A DNA stretch of 64,000 nucleotides from NCBI GenBank assembly GCA_037043015.1, contig CM073324.1, positions 3,155,413-3,219,412 of the forward strand, written 5' to 3'. The stretch comes from Bryum argenteum. Taxonomy: Eukaryota > Streptophyta > Bryopsida > Bryales > Bryaceae. Of the stretch, positions 33,197 through 46,900 are shown one piece after another; the stretch's first letter is position 1; every line of letters begins with the position of its first letter. The notes under the pieces are model-generated. The model was not told the DNA's origin, did no database searches, and saw only the letters and a list, made by a program, of their open reading frames with translations. The translations under genes were made by a program, and so were the position numbers.

Positions 33197-35125
33197 TGCA
33201 ACGACGATAGGATTGCTGAGGTTTCATCAGTTTTCATCGCAGGAAGAAACAAGGGAACAAATCCTCAATCAAAAGCCAATATTCCTTCTTCATTCTTCTG
33301 ATTGATATCTGAAGTAAAGTGGGTCTGAAGAAGATAGGTTAGTGGATCTTGTGCAGGAGTTGAGTAACTTATGATTTGAGAAGCGAACAAACATTTTGAG
33401 AATCATAAACCGGTTACAATGAAGGATTCCTTACTTTTGACATTTGCCTCTGTTTTCACTTTCTATGCATCTTATGTGTACCGCATCCACAACAATCTTT
33501 TCGCATGGTTCCTCTTTCAAGCCCTTCCAATCACATGTCTGTTAAACGAAGCACCCCATGCGCTAATCTACACTAGGAAATCATTGTGGTCCGTGGATGT
33601 TCTGTAAGAAGTACATTTCTGGATATCAAACTTCGATCAAATCATGGACGTTAAATCGATATGGAATCGAATCATTGACATCGAAAGAAGTCTCACAGCA
33701 TGAACAAACAAGTTCAGTTTCTACTTTGTACTTACGAATCCTCCATTTTAGATTATTTCAAGAACATGCTATTTAGAAGAAACATCCATGCAATCAGAAT
33801 TAGGAATGCTCCTCCAGATCAAGTCATAACCCAGTCAGTTTGTAACGCAATCCCATTTCGGTCTACGCATACCAAGATTTTCAAACATATACGAATAAGT
33901 CTTCTTTATCTCCAGAAGTTGAAGGGCCTCCAACTGCTTACTATTCAATCTCTCCATCTTGTTTGAAGGTTTAGATGAGATATTGATAGGACCAAAATAC
34001 CATTACAGTATGGATATCTAAACGAAGTCTTTGAAACGACATAACCATTATCTTGTAGGCAATAGTGATTCTATACAAACTTGTCCTGTAGTGTAACAAG
34101 TCTTGCAACCCCAGCTTGCAATCTCTCCGCATTCTCTGGTATGGTCTACTTTTGAGTTGAAATTTTGTCAAGTTGCTCAAGATTTCATAATGAAATTTTC
34201 TATTTTTGCGAAGTCAATAGAGCGATCTTTTGACTCAATACCAAATTTTAGAATATTCTTACATTGACATGTGGCTTACTTAATAACCATCAAGCTCAAT
34301 TTTGATGAAAAAAGACTACTGCGAAGTATGAGGTTTCATCTGGTTTAGAGTATGAGATTTGAAAAAATGTTTGAAGTCGAAAGTTTTCACAAACGTGAGT
34401 ACTTGCTTGGAGAGTATGTTATTTATAAACATATCCTAGAAAAATTTGTGAGGAAAAAATTGTCATGTACATGTATTTTTCTTTGAACATGTATTTTTCT
34501 TTAAATTCTCTAAGTCAACTTTGTGAGATTGTAAATATTGTGACTGTTGGAACTTATGTTCTAAATGGTGTACAAGAAATTATTCAATGACCACCGACTT
34601 TGCCCAACCTTAATTTTGTAAAGAGCGTGTGGAAGCAAATTGATACAAAGAAATAAATGACAAAATAAAAACAAAATGTGGACATTAGCCAATTTGGCAT
34701 AGGAGGTTGAACCTCAAGAAAGTATTAGGAAGTTGATTCCTACAATGCCAAACCAAATGGAAGCTCAATAGTAGCTCAAGGTGGTGGAACTCAGAGGTTG
34801 TAGGTACTCTACTTTATTTTTGAATAGTTGCCAATGAGAAAGACAAATTGTAAATTTCATATCATATTGGACTCTTACATTGCTTTAGCTTTATTTTGAG
34901 ACCTAATTTGACTTTATTTGATCAAATTTTGATCTGATATATGGGTTTGATTCTTTAACCTTTAATATGAAAGAGTGAAAACTACGAAAATACTTTGGAG
35001 CCACATGGAGGAGAAGTTTACTTACATAGTGTGCAACTTTGTAATACCAAGAATGTGAATACAGATATATATTCTATAAATTGGTGAAATCAAGTTCTAA
35101 AAAATTACCATACATGTTTCTCAAT

Positions 35126-35162
<37 letters not shown>

Positions 35163-35499
35163 CGGAATTAAGTCAATAAGATAAAATAATTTGCCAAAAA
35201 TAGAAATCTCATTTTGTGACATTGAAATTTATGAACACATAAAGGGTCTGTAATGCAAAAGAATTAATAGAATAGATCTCACAAAATCCTATCACATTGG
35301 ATATGAATTAAAGAGTTTCAAGAGATCACAAAATGGTTGCAAGATCTATTACACGGTATTGTACAATGTGAGAGGAATTAGTAGTCTTTCAAATAAAAGA
35401 GTCAATAGTTATTTGCCGCTATATTGTGGAGGTTTGAACGAATTTGAAAAAGAGAATTAGAATTGTCTTTTGTCATATACTACTAGTAATGAGAGGCTC
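33197..35499. other. Intergenic, AT-rich, no recognised gene
   Basis: The PPR 3' side is followed by about 2.3 kb of AT-rich DNA with only short, unassignable open frames. A long poly(T) tract is the single notable feature. Confidence 0.5.
35129..35162. repeat. Poly(T) tract, 34 nt
   Basis: Uninterrupted run of T after 'caattga'. On the minus strand it could be the A-tail of an insertion, but I cannot identify a body. Confidence 0.85.
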
Positions 35500-36240
35500 T
35501 AGACTTGCTAAAGGTAGTCGCCCGCCACTTCTACCCATCCAACTTCCACTCAAATGCATCGTTTACTTTATGCTACCTTGACTTTTGGGAGACTTAATCA
35601 TGTCTTGTGAGAGACTTAATCCCGTCTTGTAGGAGACTTAATCTAGTCTTGTGGGAGACTTTGTCCATTCTTTTGGGAGAACCTTAAAACTTACAAACTC
35701 GAAGTACTAATAAATTTTTGTCATGGGGAGATTGATAATAGAATGCAAGCTCATTTAGCATTTCTATTGGAAAAAGGTGTGTATTCGAAGGGGTGTTGCA
35801 TCTAACAACCCCTCCTATCTGGCTACATATATCCAATCTTCTACCTAGCATGTAGAAAATGCCCCATATTGAGCTCACTACTTACATTTAGCCACATAAA
35901 GATCATTTTTCATTTCCAACAAAGTGGTTTCACGACTCCCCTTCTATGGTAGCCCGCTAAAAAATTGCTCCATCCTAGACATAGCAGCCTACCACAACCC
36001 TAGCTATCCATCCAACTCCCACTCAAATCTCCCCTGTACTTTAGTTAATCGGACTTTGGAAGATTCATGTTGTCTATTGGAAAACATAAAAACTTTTGGA
36101 CTTTTGGACTTCAAGTACTTTCAAATTTTTATCGTAGTGTAGTAAAAGACAAAATATAACAAGGTCATTTAGCCAACCCCTCCGAAACGAGTGTGGATTT
36201 AGGGACTTCTTTAGCCAAGCCATTGGGAATGTCCTTAGGG
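35500..36240. repeat. Harbinger-like repeat remnant
   Basis: Shares 'ccaacttccactcaaatg', 'cgtttactt' and 'ttgggaga' with the block at 15903-16745. It contains a fourfold short repeat 'gggagacttaatc' / 'gtcttgt' at 35585-35665. It ends in GCCATTGGGAATGTCC then TTA at 36235, like the ends at 37945 and 38332. Confidence 0.5.
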
Positions 36241-36277
36241 CGCTTCTTCATGCTTGAGTTGACCTACTATCTTACAA

Positions 36278-36535
36278 GAACCCCAATTCCGTTAAAATGG
36301 CACTATGCCATGTGCCATTTTGTCACACTAGATCTTACATTTGTGCTCATATAAAATGGTATATTTTGTAATATCACAATTTTTTTGTAATATCACTTCT
36401 TCATATACATTGTCACTCATTTTCCCTAATATCACCTTAAAATTTTGTTATATCACATGGTTTTTGAACTACAGTTCAGAAAGTTGAGGTGTGCCATTTT
36501 ACCGGAATAATGCCATTTTAACGGAATTGGGGTTC
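36278..36535. mobile_element. 258-bp element with long terminal inverted repeats
   Basis: GAACCCCAATTCCGTTAAAA at 36278-36297 is perfectly inverted at 36516-36535. The inversion continues imperfectly for another 25 bases through 'tggcacta..' and 'gccattttgtcacac'. The AT-rich interior has no frame. It is a small non-autonomous DNA transposon of unknown superfamily. Confidence 0.8.
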
Positions 36536-37944
36536 AAGGTAACTCCTGTAGCAACCTCCCTTCACTAGTATGCATGAAAGGTGACAGTCACAGTTACTAA
36601 TTAAGTGAGAGAACATCAAAGTTGACGTGTTAAGTGATAGGCCTCTATTTCTTGTGAAAAAAATGAATATATAGACTTTGTTTTAAGTGCGAGTTAAAGG
36701 TGTCTTGTCCCACTAGACATTGTTACAAATTGTCACTTGATACAAGAGACAAACGAATTGATAGAATTTCCCGACTTTTTAGACGTCACTTTTATGCTTT
36801 TTTCTTTTAGTGCTTCTAAAATGAGGGAGGAAAGATAATGGGTTATCCTCATGTGTAGACTACACTTTACAACTCCTCTACTTTGTATAGATAAAAGTTA
36901 AAAATCAACTAGTGTGAGCTTCCCAAACAAAGAAGTTACTCCAAAAAGCATGCTAATATGAGGGTAGAATTATCAAAGGTAAGAAACAAGGGTCACCCAT
37001 ATTATTATTATTATTATATGAAACAATCGAGTCATCCATATTATCAAGAAGGCTAGCCAAACCTTCTTGGCAAAGGTGATTCTAAAAAAAGGATTTTTAT
37101 TATTATTACGGGTAAGATGTCTCCAAATTGCACGGAAGTTGTCCCCACCTTCAAATAAAAGCGGATTGGTTGGAGCATGGGGAGAGGCTCTTAGGGCCGA
37201 TCGATTTACACAAGGGGCCAAGCCATTGATGGGGCCAATTCATAACAAAATTCTTAGTTGTAATTGGTTCATTTCTTGAAAATGACCCAAAGGGCTTTAA
37301 ATGGGTAGTCTAGGCCAATATTTTGAAATTAGATTATAATGGGTGGGGTACAAGTTATGACACGGCCGACGCTTCAAAAGTTGGGAGATACAAGAATCGA
37401 AGGCCAATTCGTGGCCTAGAGGCTGTTCCTTGGTTTCAATACAAAATCATTATTTCACTAAATTATTTTATTGTGAATAAATCAAAATCATGGATTGTAG
37501 CTAATAATAAAAATTGGCCGTTGACCTTGATTTTCCTTCTAGGAATCTGCCCCAAGGGCTTTACACGTGGGAAAGTTAGCCCCATTTTATTAATTGTTTG
37601 ATGTATTCTTTAAGTGGCCTATGGCCCTCATGATGTGAGTGAATTGGCTTGAAGATTGTTAACCTTGACTCCTCCTATGAAGCGTCCCTTAAATCATCCC
37701 TCGTTGCATCTCCCTAAACCACCTTGCAAACTCAACATGGCAAGGTATGCTAAAATTCAATCACAAGGGCGGATCTGTGGCAATAAAAATGCCATGTGAA
37801 GAATAATTGGATTGGAAATCCAAACGGTGAAATTATGCATTGGTACAATGACCACAATTCGGCCTGAGTCTCATTTAGGGGTTAACAACCCCTCCTCTCT
37901 GACCACATTTAGCGAGTCTTGTAGCTAGGCTCATTGGAATGCTC
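36536..37944. other. Intergenic, repeat-derived
   Basis: No gene is recognised. The right edge (37870-37944) carries 'aacccctcctctctgaccac' and CTCATTGGAATGCTC then TTA, the right end of another diverged copy of the Harbinger-like repeat. Confidence 0.45.
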
Positions 37945-37947
37945 TTA

Positions 37948-38332
37948 GAGCATTCTCAATGAACTCGGTAACGGGTCCCGCCAATGGCTCTAACCGTGAG
38001 TTCACCAAAAAGTCGACCCAACGGTTACGCTACAGCTCCCTTCACCCTGACGAGTCCGCTATTGGAGCTCGTGCTCTCAGCATATTTTCCATTTTTGCCA
38101 TGAGCTCTACTACTCTTGCTATCCTGGTCAAAGGTCTACAATGGCACCGCGTGGCCTCCGCCTCGCCACTATGGTCGGTAGCCAGCCACTATGGCCACGG
38201 GATGGCCTTCTTGGGCACGGGTGGCGGGTGAACCATTGGGGCCGCCGGCTCACAGGCACTCCTGCTACCTCCGCGGGCGCCCACTACTCGCCTTTAGAGT
38301 GAGCAATTGCAGGGCATCCATTGAGGATGCCC
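37948..38332. mobile_element. PIF/Harbinger-like MITE upstream of SEC62
   Basis: The element starts GAGCATTCTCAATG and ends CCATTGAGGATGCCC, flanked on both sides by TTA (37945-37947 and 38333-38335). The left 150 bases match 56100-56271 in inverse orientation at over 85 percent by eye, sharing 'ctaaccgtgagttcaccaa', 'gctacagctcccttcaccc' and 'tgacgagtccgctattgga'. The right end lies about 320 bp before the SEC62 start codon. Confidence 0.8.
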
Positions 38333-38654
38333 TTAGTGGCTAAATGCTACTGTAGCAGCGTTTCCGTCTCCGGTCACGAAAACGAACGAAAAAGTACCGC
38401 TGACATACATCATCCGTTCGCATAAACTTCATCCATTCAGGACGTGCATACTGCGAGCTTCTGGTCTACCCGACAGCTGCACTTGGTCACGGAAGCGAAC
38501 CAACTCAAACCCTTGTGATTCCTCTTCACCTCGATCGATTGTGCCCCCAACTCATCCTCCCGCCAAGGCATGTGACCCGCATCCAAAACAATTCATTTGA
38601 GTCTACACTCCATTTGGGTCCGCAACTTTTTTCTACGCACGCACTTCGCCAGCC
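38333..38654 (+). promoter_or_regulatory. SEC62 promoter and leader
   Basis: The 320 bp between the MITE and the SEC62 ATG must hold the core promoter and 5' UTR. No clear TATA box is visible. The ATG context is AGCCATGGCG, which is strong for plants. Confidence 0.5.
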
Positions 38655-40851
38655 ATGGCGAAGAAGAAGGTAGAAAAGCCAGGCGATGGAGCCAATCAAG
38701 CTGCCAAGGTCAGTGCATTCCTCTCATCACCCATACAGTGATCCAACTTTTACCGCTTTTTCGAGTTTCCGAGCCGCCGATGATAGCTTTGTGTTTTGCA
38801 CTTTCCAAATTGGCAGTTCCAGAGGTCGGCAGTGGCTTCGATTTACAATCGCTACTTGCATTGCTCTCAAAGCAGGCTCACAATTACGAAGAATCTGCTG
38901 TGGACCATATTTAGGGTTTTCAGTGTTGGTCCATTCCTGAGTGGTGACAGTTTAGCTAGGTCACAAAAATTCTCTGTGTGGCGCTTTTCGATCAGCTTGG
39001 AGGTTCGTCATGGTTAGGGCTCTGACATTGTATTTTATTGTGTGGGTTCCAGAAAAAGAGCAAAGAAGTGGATCCTGTGCGAGTATTTGCAGAGAGGGTG
39101 AGAGATCATAAAGAGCTAGACACGCGGTGGGCGATTCTGCAAGAAGCAAGAGTGGAGTATTTTAGGGGGAAGGATTTTATTTCTGTGTTACGAGCCCATC
39201 CTGAGCTTATTAAACCTCTAGGAATCGAGGCAGCCATTGAAGATGTGGAAATTGATATTGGTAACATCCTTCTTAAGAGGAAATTGATAGTGCGATGTGA
39301 TCGTGTGTCCAAGACCCCAAGGCCGGGCAAGACGAAACTGTCCAAGTGGCCAGGACGCATCGAAATCGACCAAGTGCGTAACACCCTCTTCCTTTCACCT
39401 CCAGTCTGATTCATCATAAACAGCCCAAATCTAGTGGCAGAGCCGTGAAGAATATCGCATAGAAAGCTCCATACGGCTGACCAAACAACTCCTAAATGTA
39501 GGATGAGGCCTGGGCCGGTTTGAGTTCACATTGTCATAGAATCGCCATGCTTAGTGTACCTCTTCCAGCATAGAATCAGATTATAGTATCATAATGCTTA
39601 TTGTACCTTTGTTCCAGCAGAGAATCAGGTCCTTCTAGTGGATGACAGCTTTTGTGTTTCATTGCAGGAGCAAATGTTTTCCGAGACTGATTCGTTCTAT
39701 GCGTGGACATTTGAACGGAGGAGGCCATTGTGGCAGACAGTGCTATCCTTCTTGGTTCCTGTAGTCACGCTTGCCTGTTGCCTATTTCCCGTGTTTCCTC
39801 ACTGGTGCAAATTGGGTGTTCTCTACACCTGTTTAGCCTTTCTCACCCTCATATTCGGTGTCCTCATATGTAAGCTTTCAAATCCTTGGATACCAGCAAT
39901 TGTAGTGCCCTTTTTTCATGGCATATTTGGAAATGTGGATGAGGTTCTGAGGTGGCTTGCATGTGTGCAGTGAGAGCGGCTATATTCACGGTCTTTTGGC
40001 TGATACTTGGCAAGCGAATCTGGTTCTTGCCGAATATATTGGCAGAAGAGGCCACACTTTCTGAGCTTTTTCACTTCATGCCCGACTTCAAAGATGAGGA
40101 ACCTCCTCCTAAGTGGAGTACGAGAATCGCATTTGCTGCCGTTGCAGGAGTGCTCATCTGGTTTGTGGTCGTGTATGGTCCGAATGAGCAAGCTCGTGCA
40201 AGGTAATCTTTTCCCACTTTGATGCACGTCTTCATAACATCTCGGATAGTGCTATGTCTTCTAGTGCTGGTGTTTTGTACCACAAAAACTAGACTTGAGA
40301 TCGAATTCATCCCAAAAAATAACGTTGGAATTTGAAGGTGGATGAAAGAGATACATCTCCTAAGGGACCATGTACCTTTTCATTCTAAAAACATCATTGC
40401 TAATCTAACATCAAAATGTTGCTGAACTTCACCCTAAGATTACACCAGTACAAAGGTCGACAGGTATTACAACTGAAACAGTTCAACTAAAATAGATCAA
40501 TAGGTTCTGACAAAAGACGTTACTCGTAAGTAAATGTCGTCCTTTCAAGCACTCAACTAATGTCACTTTCTTATGGTTGTGGACAGATATCAGAAGAAGG
40601 CTTCGAATATCATTGATGATATTCTGACTTGGAAGCCTCAAGCACTCTCAGTATTCACAGGCAATCCAGACGGTCTTAACGAGACTGTTATAGATGCACC
40701 TGAGAGTGCAAAAGAAGAAATGCACCCCGAGGCAGGTAGCAAGAGGACTACTATTTCAGAGGAGGTGATAGAGGAAGCTGGGGAAGACGATATCAGAGAA
40801 GGAGTTCCGGTCGATCAATATTCGGACGATGAATCAAAGAGCGACCTTTAG
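38655..40851 (+). CDS. SEC62: Translocation protein SEC62 (ER post-translational import)
   Basis: Subunit of the ER Sec61/Sec62/Sec63 translocon. Five exons: 38655-38708, 39053-39373, 39668-39869, 39971-40202 and 40587-40851. They join in phase to 357 residues, the size of plant SEC62. The lysine-rich start MAKKKVEK is followed by the cytosolic winged-helix-like region with EYFRGKDF, HPELIKPLG and RCDRVSKTPRPGKTKLSKWP. Next come EQMFSETDSFYAWTFERRRP and membrane helices near 149-168 and 174-205. The loop GKRIWFLPNILAEEATLSELF precedes a third hydrophobic segment near 245-261. Many plant SEC62 proteins have this extra helix compared with animal ones. The tail YQKKASNIIDDIL is followed by an acidic end (EEAGEDD, SDDESKSD). 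Intron 4 carries a sequence related to the repeat at 49886-50000. A (GCT)8 run lies in the likely 3' UTR. Confidence 0.95.
40290..40430. repeat. Dispersed repeat inside SEC62 intron 4
   Basis: Shares 'cccaaaaaataa', 'aggtggatgaa', 'gagata', 'ctcct' and 'aacatcattgc' in order with 49886-50000. The similarity is moderate, so this is an old insertion. Confidence 0.45.
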
Positions 40852-40909
40852 TAAAGGTTAGAATTTATCCTTTTGCATGCATTGTCTGCAGGTTTCGGTT
40901 TAGATTATT

Positions 40910-40933
40910 GCTGCTGCTGCTGCTGCTGCTGCT
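40910..40933 (+). repeat. (GCT)8 microsatellite in the SEC62 3' region
   Basis: Eight perfect GCT units begin 59 bp after the stop codon, so they are probably transcribed in the SEC62 3' UTR. Confidence 0.9.
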
Positions 40934-43900
40934 TTAGTTACAGCTCTCACCTGCAAGGTCAATTGTGAGAGAATAGAATACGAATCTTGAGAGTTCCTCC
41001 TACAACATTTTTGTCCGCCTTGGGTTTCTATCAAACATTTAAACATCAGTTTGCAGGAGCATGATTGTATCATGATCTGCTTAATACAAAATGGTTGTCA
41101 ATAATACCAACCTTGGGTGAAGCAAGAAATGTATGAGTAGGTTATGAAACACTCTTGATAATGTCTTTGGCTTTTTCTGGACGAGGAATCAACCTTCATG
41201 TTTCTTGTCATTTCCGGTCAAATTCAGTCTTCTGCTTTGGATGTTAAAACATCATGGTAGCAAGGCTCAATTGATATTTATTTGTTTCTAGATTTTAGGG
41301 GTATATGTATCAAATACGATTCTGTATTTCAATTGACAATTACATGTTTATAGTGGATATGGTGAAGTGTAAGAGTTGTTTTGTACAATGACTAAAAGTT
41401 CGCATGCATCGAAAGTTGGACGACATTTATTATTGAGTAACCTTTGGAATAGCTTTTTGACACATTTTGGAGGAACAACTTTTGAGACTAATACAGTGCA
41501 CAAATCGTTGTACGATCTTGAAGTTGTTTATGTAAAGAAAATTATCCTAAAATTATGTAAGAAAATTATCCCAAAATTATTTGCCTATGCCTATGTAGGA
41601 AAACAAATTTGTAGCTTAGGAGACCATAATGATAAAAGTTGACAGTATATCTTATTTCATTTTTCCATTATGTTCTAGATTATGTCCCATAGTGTTTCAG
41701 TTTTTGCACCAAATGTCAAATGTTGTCCTTTGTACTTCATCCTAGAAGCAAGTTTTGGAACATAGGTTCATCTAAATGATCATTATGAAAAACCTTTTAA
41801 AAAATAAAAATAAAAAACCAACATATAAAGTGCTTGATATTGCCAAAACGTTCTCAATCAATGTTTGCAAGTGTTTACAATCTAATGATTTAAGGGTCGG
41901 GTGTGTCAAATAGTCACACTTGTATTTATTAGTGTTGTCTTACAGTGGGCATTTAGAGTTTCACCGTGAGTCGCCCACCACAAAGCCCCTGCAGTATAAA
42001 ATAATATTCAAGTTGGCTTGATATAGCCTCCTCACATTAGCATGCAATGTAACAATCACTGGTTGAGGTAGTGGGACTAGTTTAATGAAGCGAACCAATT
42101 TGCTTCACATAGACGAGGGATTGCGCTAGAGGCGTGGGTAGGTCATGGAAGGGAATTTGCTTTACATAGATGAAGGACTGTGCTAGAGGCATGGTTAGGT
42201 TATTGAAGGGTGATATCAAAAAAGCACTTTAGGTGATATCAGAAAAGCACATAGAAGTGTAGGAAATACATTGTGAGTTGTCGAGAGTTGTTGATTAGTG
42301 TTACAAGGCACTACATGAGAGTTGTTGATTAGTATCACAAAGCACTACACAAAATTTGTTGATTAGTGTTACAAACGGTAATTGCGAACACCAAATGTCA
42401 CATGACACCACAGTGTTACAACACTAATCTTCAAAACAAAACACCAAATGTAAGAGCATAAAAACTTTCTTGCAAGTAAAATAACTTATTGAAAATGACT
42501 TGAAGAAAAGACAAGGTAACCTTTTGGCAAACAATGCTAATCTTCATGTAATATTAATCTACAACTCTTGTGTAGTGCGAACTTGGTCTGAGCAAAGGGA
42601 ATGAGTAGACCCAAAGTGGCACAAGGGACCCAAGCATGAGTCCTTTGTACCTTTTGGCAAACAATGCTAATCTTCATGTAATATTAATCTACAACTCTTG
42701 TGTAGTGCGAACTTGGTCTGAGCAAAGGGAATGAGTAGACCCAAAGTGGCACAAGGGACCCAAGCATGAGTCCTTTGTACCACTTCAGAGCTACTCATTC
42801 CCTCTACTGAGACCACATATGTAATAGTGAGGAAAATAGGCAGGTTTTAGTTGACGATGTTGTGAACCATTTGACATAAACTTCTTGTAGAGAGAAAGCT
42901 GAGTGCATGGTCCATTAAGGTAAAGGGACCCATTCCCGACCGGGAACCCATAATCGATCAAGCCCAATTCCTAGATTTTGAAAGAACAGATGTACCTCAT
43001 TTGTATATTTGAGCATGTGATTGACTCTAGGTTCCAAGCAACTTTTCACTTTAAACAATTATGACTATTTGAATAATGCAAATAAAATCACGAAACTTTT
43101 TGCATTCAATAAGAACCTTATGTTTGCACACATGAAAAATTCTAAAAAAATATATATACCTTAATATCATATGCTAAAATTCTTAAGTGGTCGGTTATAG
43201 GTGCGTCTACCTTAACGTCGTGTGTTTTGAATCCGGGGTGGTCAAACTCCGTAGAAGCTGTCATTCTCTTTCAAAAGAGTCGGATGCCTTCCAACAATGG
43301 TGATAATTGTATGAAGGATACATGTACAATCATGTTCCATAAGATAATTACACGGGACCAATTCCTATGTTACCGTATTCTCTACGAGTTTGCTTGACTA
43401 CAACTTGCTTCAGCTTTTTTTAGCATTAGAGTTAGATCATACAAAGGTATGTAGTTTATGAGTAGAGATTCAATTTCATCCGTCCATATTGTTCAAATTG
43501 GACTTACAAGATGAAAAATTTCCGGAGCTTTGGAGTATGGTTTGAAGTTCAATATCTATGCGATAAAATGGAATTGAGCTATTTGGCTTGAGGAACACTA
43601 TATTGTATGTTTTCTCAAAAGATAATCTCAAAGTATTCTTTTCACTTGGCATTTGCTATTTAGAAAGTGCCTCTAGTAACATATAATACCTCATACATGT
43701 AACAACCATTGTACAAAGCTTCCATTATAAAGTGATATTCTAGCAAAAAAGGTAAAAAAATTATTGATGTCTTCATACGAGGGTCACTACAAGAGAATAT
43801 GTTTACTCATACTTAATTTTCAAAAGCAAAGATTAATTTTCACAAATCATATCTACATGTACTTTGGTTGTCCTTCTCGCCCTTTCCAATGTTTGTGTTT

Positions 43901-46900
43901 TGTTTTCTCTAAACAATAAATACTTGAGTTTTGAAATAGACCCAACAACTTTTCCACTTTTCCAACCAAAGATTGAGTCACTTACAAGTACAATACATCT
44001 TTACATCAAGAATCTCCTAGAGACATGCTAAATGGCTATAAAAAAGAAGGAGCTTGCTTGTTTATCGTGCAGAAAACTTCCAAAACAGTGTAAGCAATAA
44101 AGGTGAGAAAGGGCAACCTGATCAACTGATTCAGTCATTGTGATAGAAGATAATATTCTAATGATAATGTGATGTAAATTGTCGACGGAAATTGATGAAG
44201 ACAACCATGAAACATAGTTGGATGAAGATAGATAATGTAAAATCTTCATTCCGTACGCTTTTCCAAGTTCGTTGGACCTAACTATAGAAGCAACTGTACG
44301 GGTCTAATAAACATGTGCTATGAAACCATATTCAAATCTACAGCAAGATTACCATGAACATAAGCAATTATCATAGATGTTCATGCATGATATGTTGGTC
44401 ATTCTAAAAAAGGAGGTAATAAAAATTGAGGATTTGTAGAAGCTTTGCATAGCACCAATGACAAATTAGTTTTGCATGTCATATACTAAAACCAAAGACC
44501 TCAAGAAATTTCTTCTAGTCTCAACCAACTCAAAGTCTAGCATGTCCCATTGGACTTTTGAAGAGGATAATCCAAACATGACGAAGAAATCTTAGTTGAT
44601 TATACAACATATGGTTAGATTGAGTGATTAGATGTACTAATAACTTATGACATAAGGGCATAAAATATATCTAATATATGAAGGTGATTATTAATCATAG
44701 TGCTAAATGCTTTCATAACAATAATCTTGCTACATTTTCAAATTAAAATACCTAACATCTTGAATTTCCTAGATTTCACAGATGACCCAATATTGTAAAT
44801 ATTAGGGTAAATTTGATGGATTTTATGAAGATTCTAATGGGATGGATTTGTTGTGCTTTTTGTGGTTGGAAGGCTTATTCTAGATCTTTGCAACTTTAGA
44901 AATTCGGATAGGAACATAAGTGGGGATTACATACATTGTAATCGCATTAGTAGAGAAGCTTTGTTCATAATAGTTTTAGTTACATTCTTTCCGAAGGCAT
45001 AGTAAACATAGGCATAGAGAGCTCAACAATGTCCCGTGTGAATCTCCAAATTATGGTACAAGTTGCTAAGGAACTATTAAGCACGGTTATTTAAGACTTT
45101 TGAGTTATACAAGGGCTTAAACTTTGTACAAGGGGCTCACTTGTGACAAACATAAATTAATTTCAATTACATCACATTGCAGCAAAGATAAGCCAAATTA
45201 GAGAGATTAAGCATAAGCCAAATTAGAGAGATTAAGCATGTTACAAGGAAATTACATTTCTATCTTCTAGAGAGAAATTAGAATTCTTTTGGGAATCCAG
45301 ACTCCACATGTAAGACTTCTTACCAATATTCGTTGTGTTAGAGATTTGTGCCTATCTCTATAGATAGTTGTTTAGTTGCCTTATCTACATGATAATATGC
45401 CTCATGATTATCAAAACAAATTTTCCTCAAAGCTCATTATCAAAAAAACTCTTATAATCTAACAATTTAACTAGCCCACTAAATAACATGCATGTAATTA
45501 ATATAATATCTCAAATTTTAAAGTATAAAGATTGTCAAATGACAAGATGACATCATCAATAGGAAATATGTAACAATACACGGTAAACAATTACACTTTT
45601 GTTTACTTATTAAAAAGAATTACTCTAGATTCTTTGGAATATGCTTGCAAAAGTCTATACCCTTGGTTGTGTTTGTCACGAACACAACAATTAAGAGAAT
45701 TTGTGAAAACTAGTTTTCTAAGTTCAAACCAATACCACTCAAGAGTCATTTACTAAGAGTCTCAAAGCTCAAACCAATATCACTTAAGAGTAATTTGCTA
45801 AGTCTCATGGTTAGCAAGCTTTGGCACCAAACGTCTTCAAAGGTAGGATTGATTAACCATTCACAGCGGAAAACGTTTCGTGATTAGAGTCACTTGTTTT
45901 GAGGATTTATATGATTATTAGTTTTTAACAATTGAAGAATTGATCACTCTTGTTTCCAAAATTTTGGTTGTGTCCACTAATAATGCTATGTATGTCGGTC
46001 ACGGTCCAATTTAGATTTCTACAAAATGGGCAATTCATCAGGGACAGATATGCATTGTCAATTTGTCAAGCATGCACCATCACTTCATCAAAATGCCAAT
46101 CTATATCGACATATATAAAAGTATTATATATTCGTATATACAATGAGTCGAGTAGTTCATTATTTAACCATTACTCCTAACTTATTCTCCAGTACTATGA
46201 TGTGGTTAATTTATTACTAAATTTGCTAATTTAGCATGAGAAGTCAAATTGGTAGTTTACGGCAATTTGTCCCTAAGCTAATGCAAATAAGTGAAGCAAA
46301 TTGTCTCTATAAAATTAGCTCGGGGCAATTTCCTCCAAATTACTATGAAATAGCTAAATCTAAATTACAACAATTAGCCTCAACACTTCTAGACTTCAAC
46401 ACTTCATTCCAATAAAACAAGAAGACTTACCCAGTTTCTCAACACAAATTTAATTCACACAATTACACATCAGTGATGCATACAAGAATAATTGATAATA
46501 AAATTGGTGAATATTCATCGGTGCTTGAGAGCTTGAACAATTACAAAAGGCAAGTTGCACAAAATAAAAGTTATACCCAAACCGACCAGAAAGATAAAAC
46601 TAATTGCCTATATTAGCTTCATGAGAGTGGTGACTATTGCCTGAACCATCACTAAGTCAAATAAGTACTTTCTTAAGCTGCTCATATATCATTATTGTAG
46701 TTCAATTGTTTTCTCACAATATATAGTATATAGGAACTATATAGTATATAGGAACTAGTATATAGGAACTATTACATCTACTCGACTATATATTCATCAA
46801 AACTTGAGAAGCTAATCAAATTCACAAAATAGTTTGGTTTACACTATTTATGATAAAATTCTTCATTATTAATGAGCATCTCTTTTTACTCTAAATTGCA

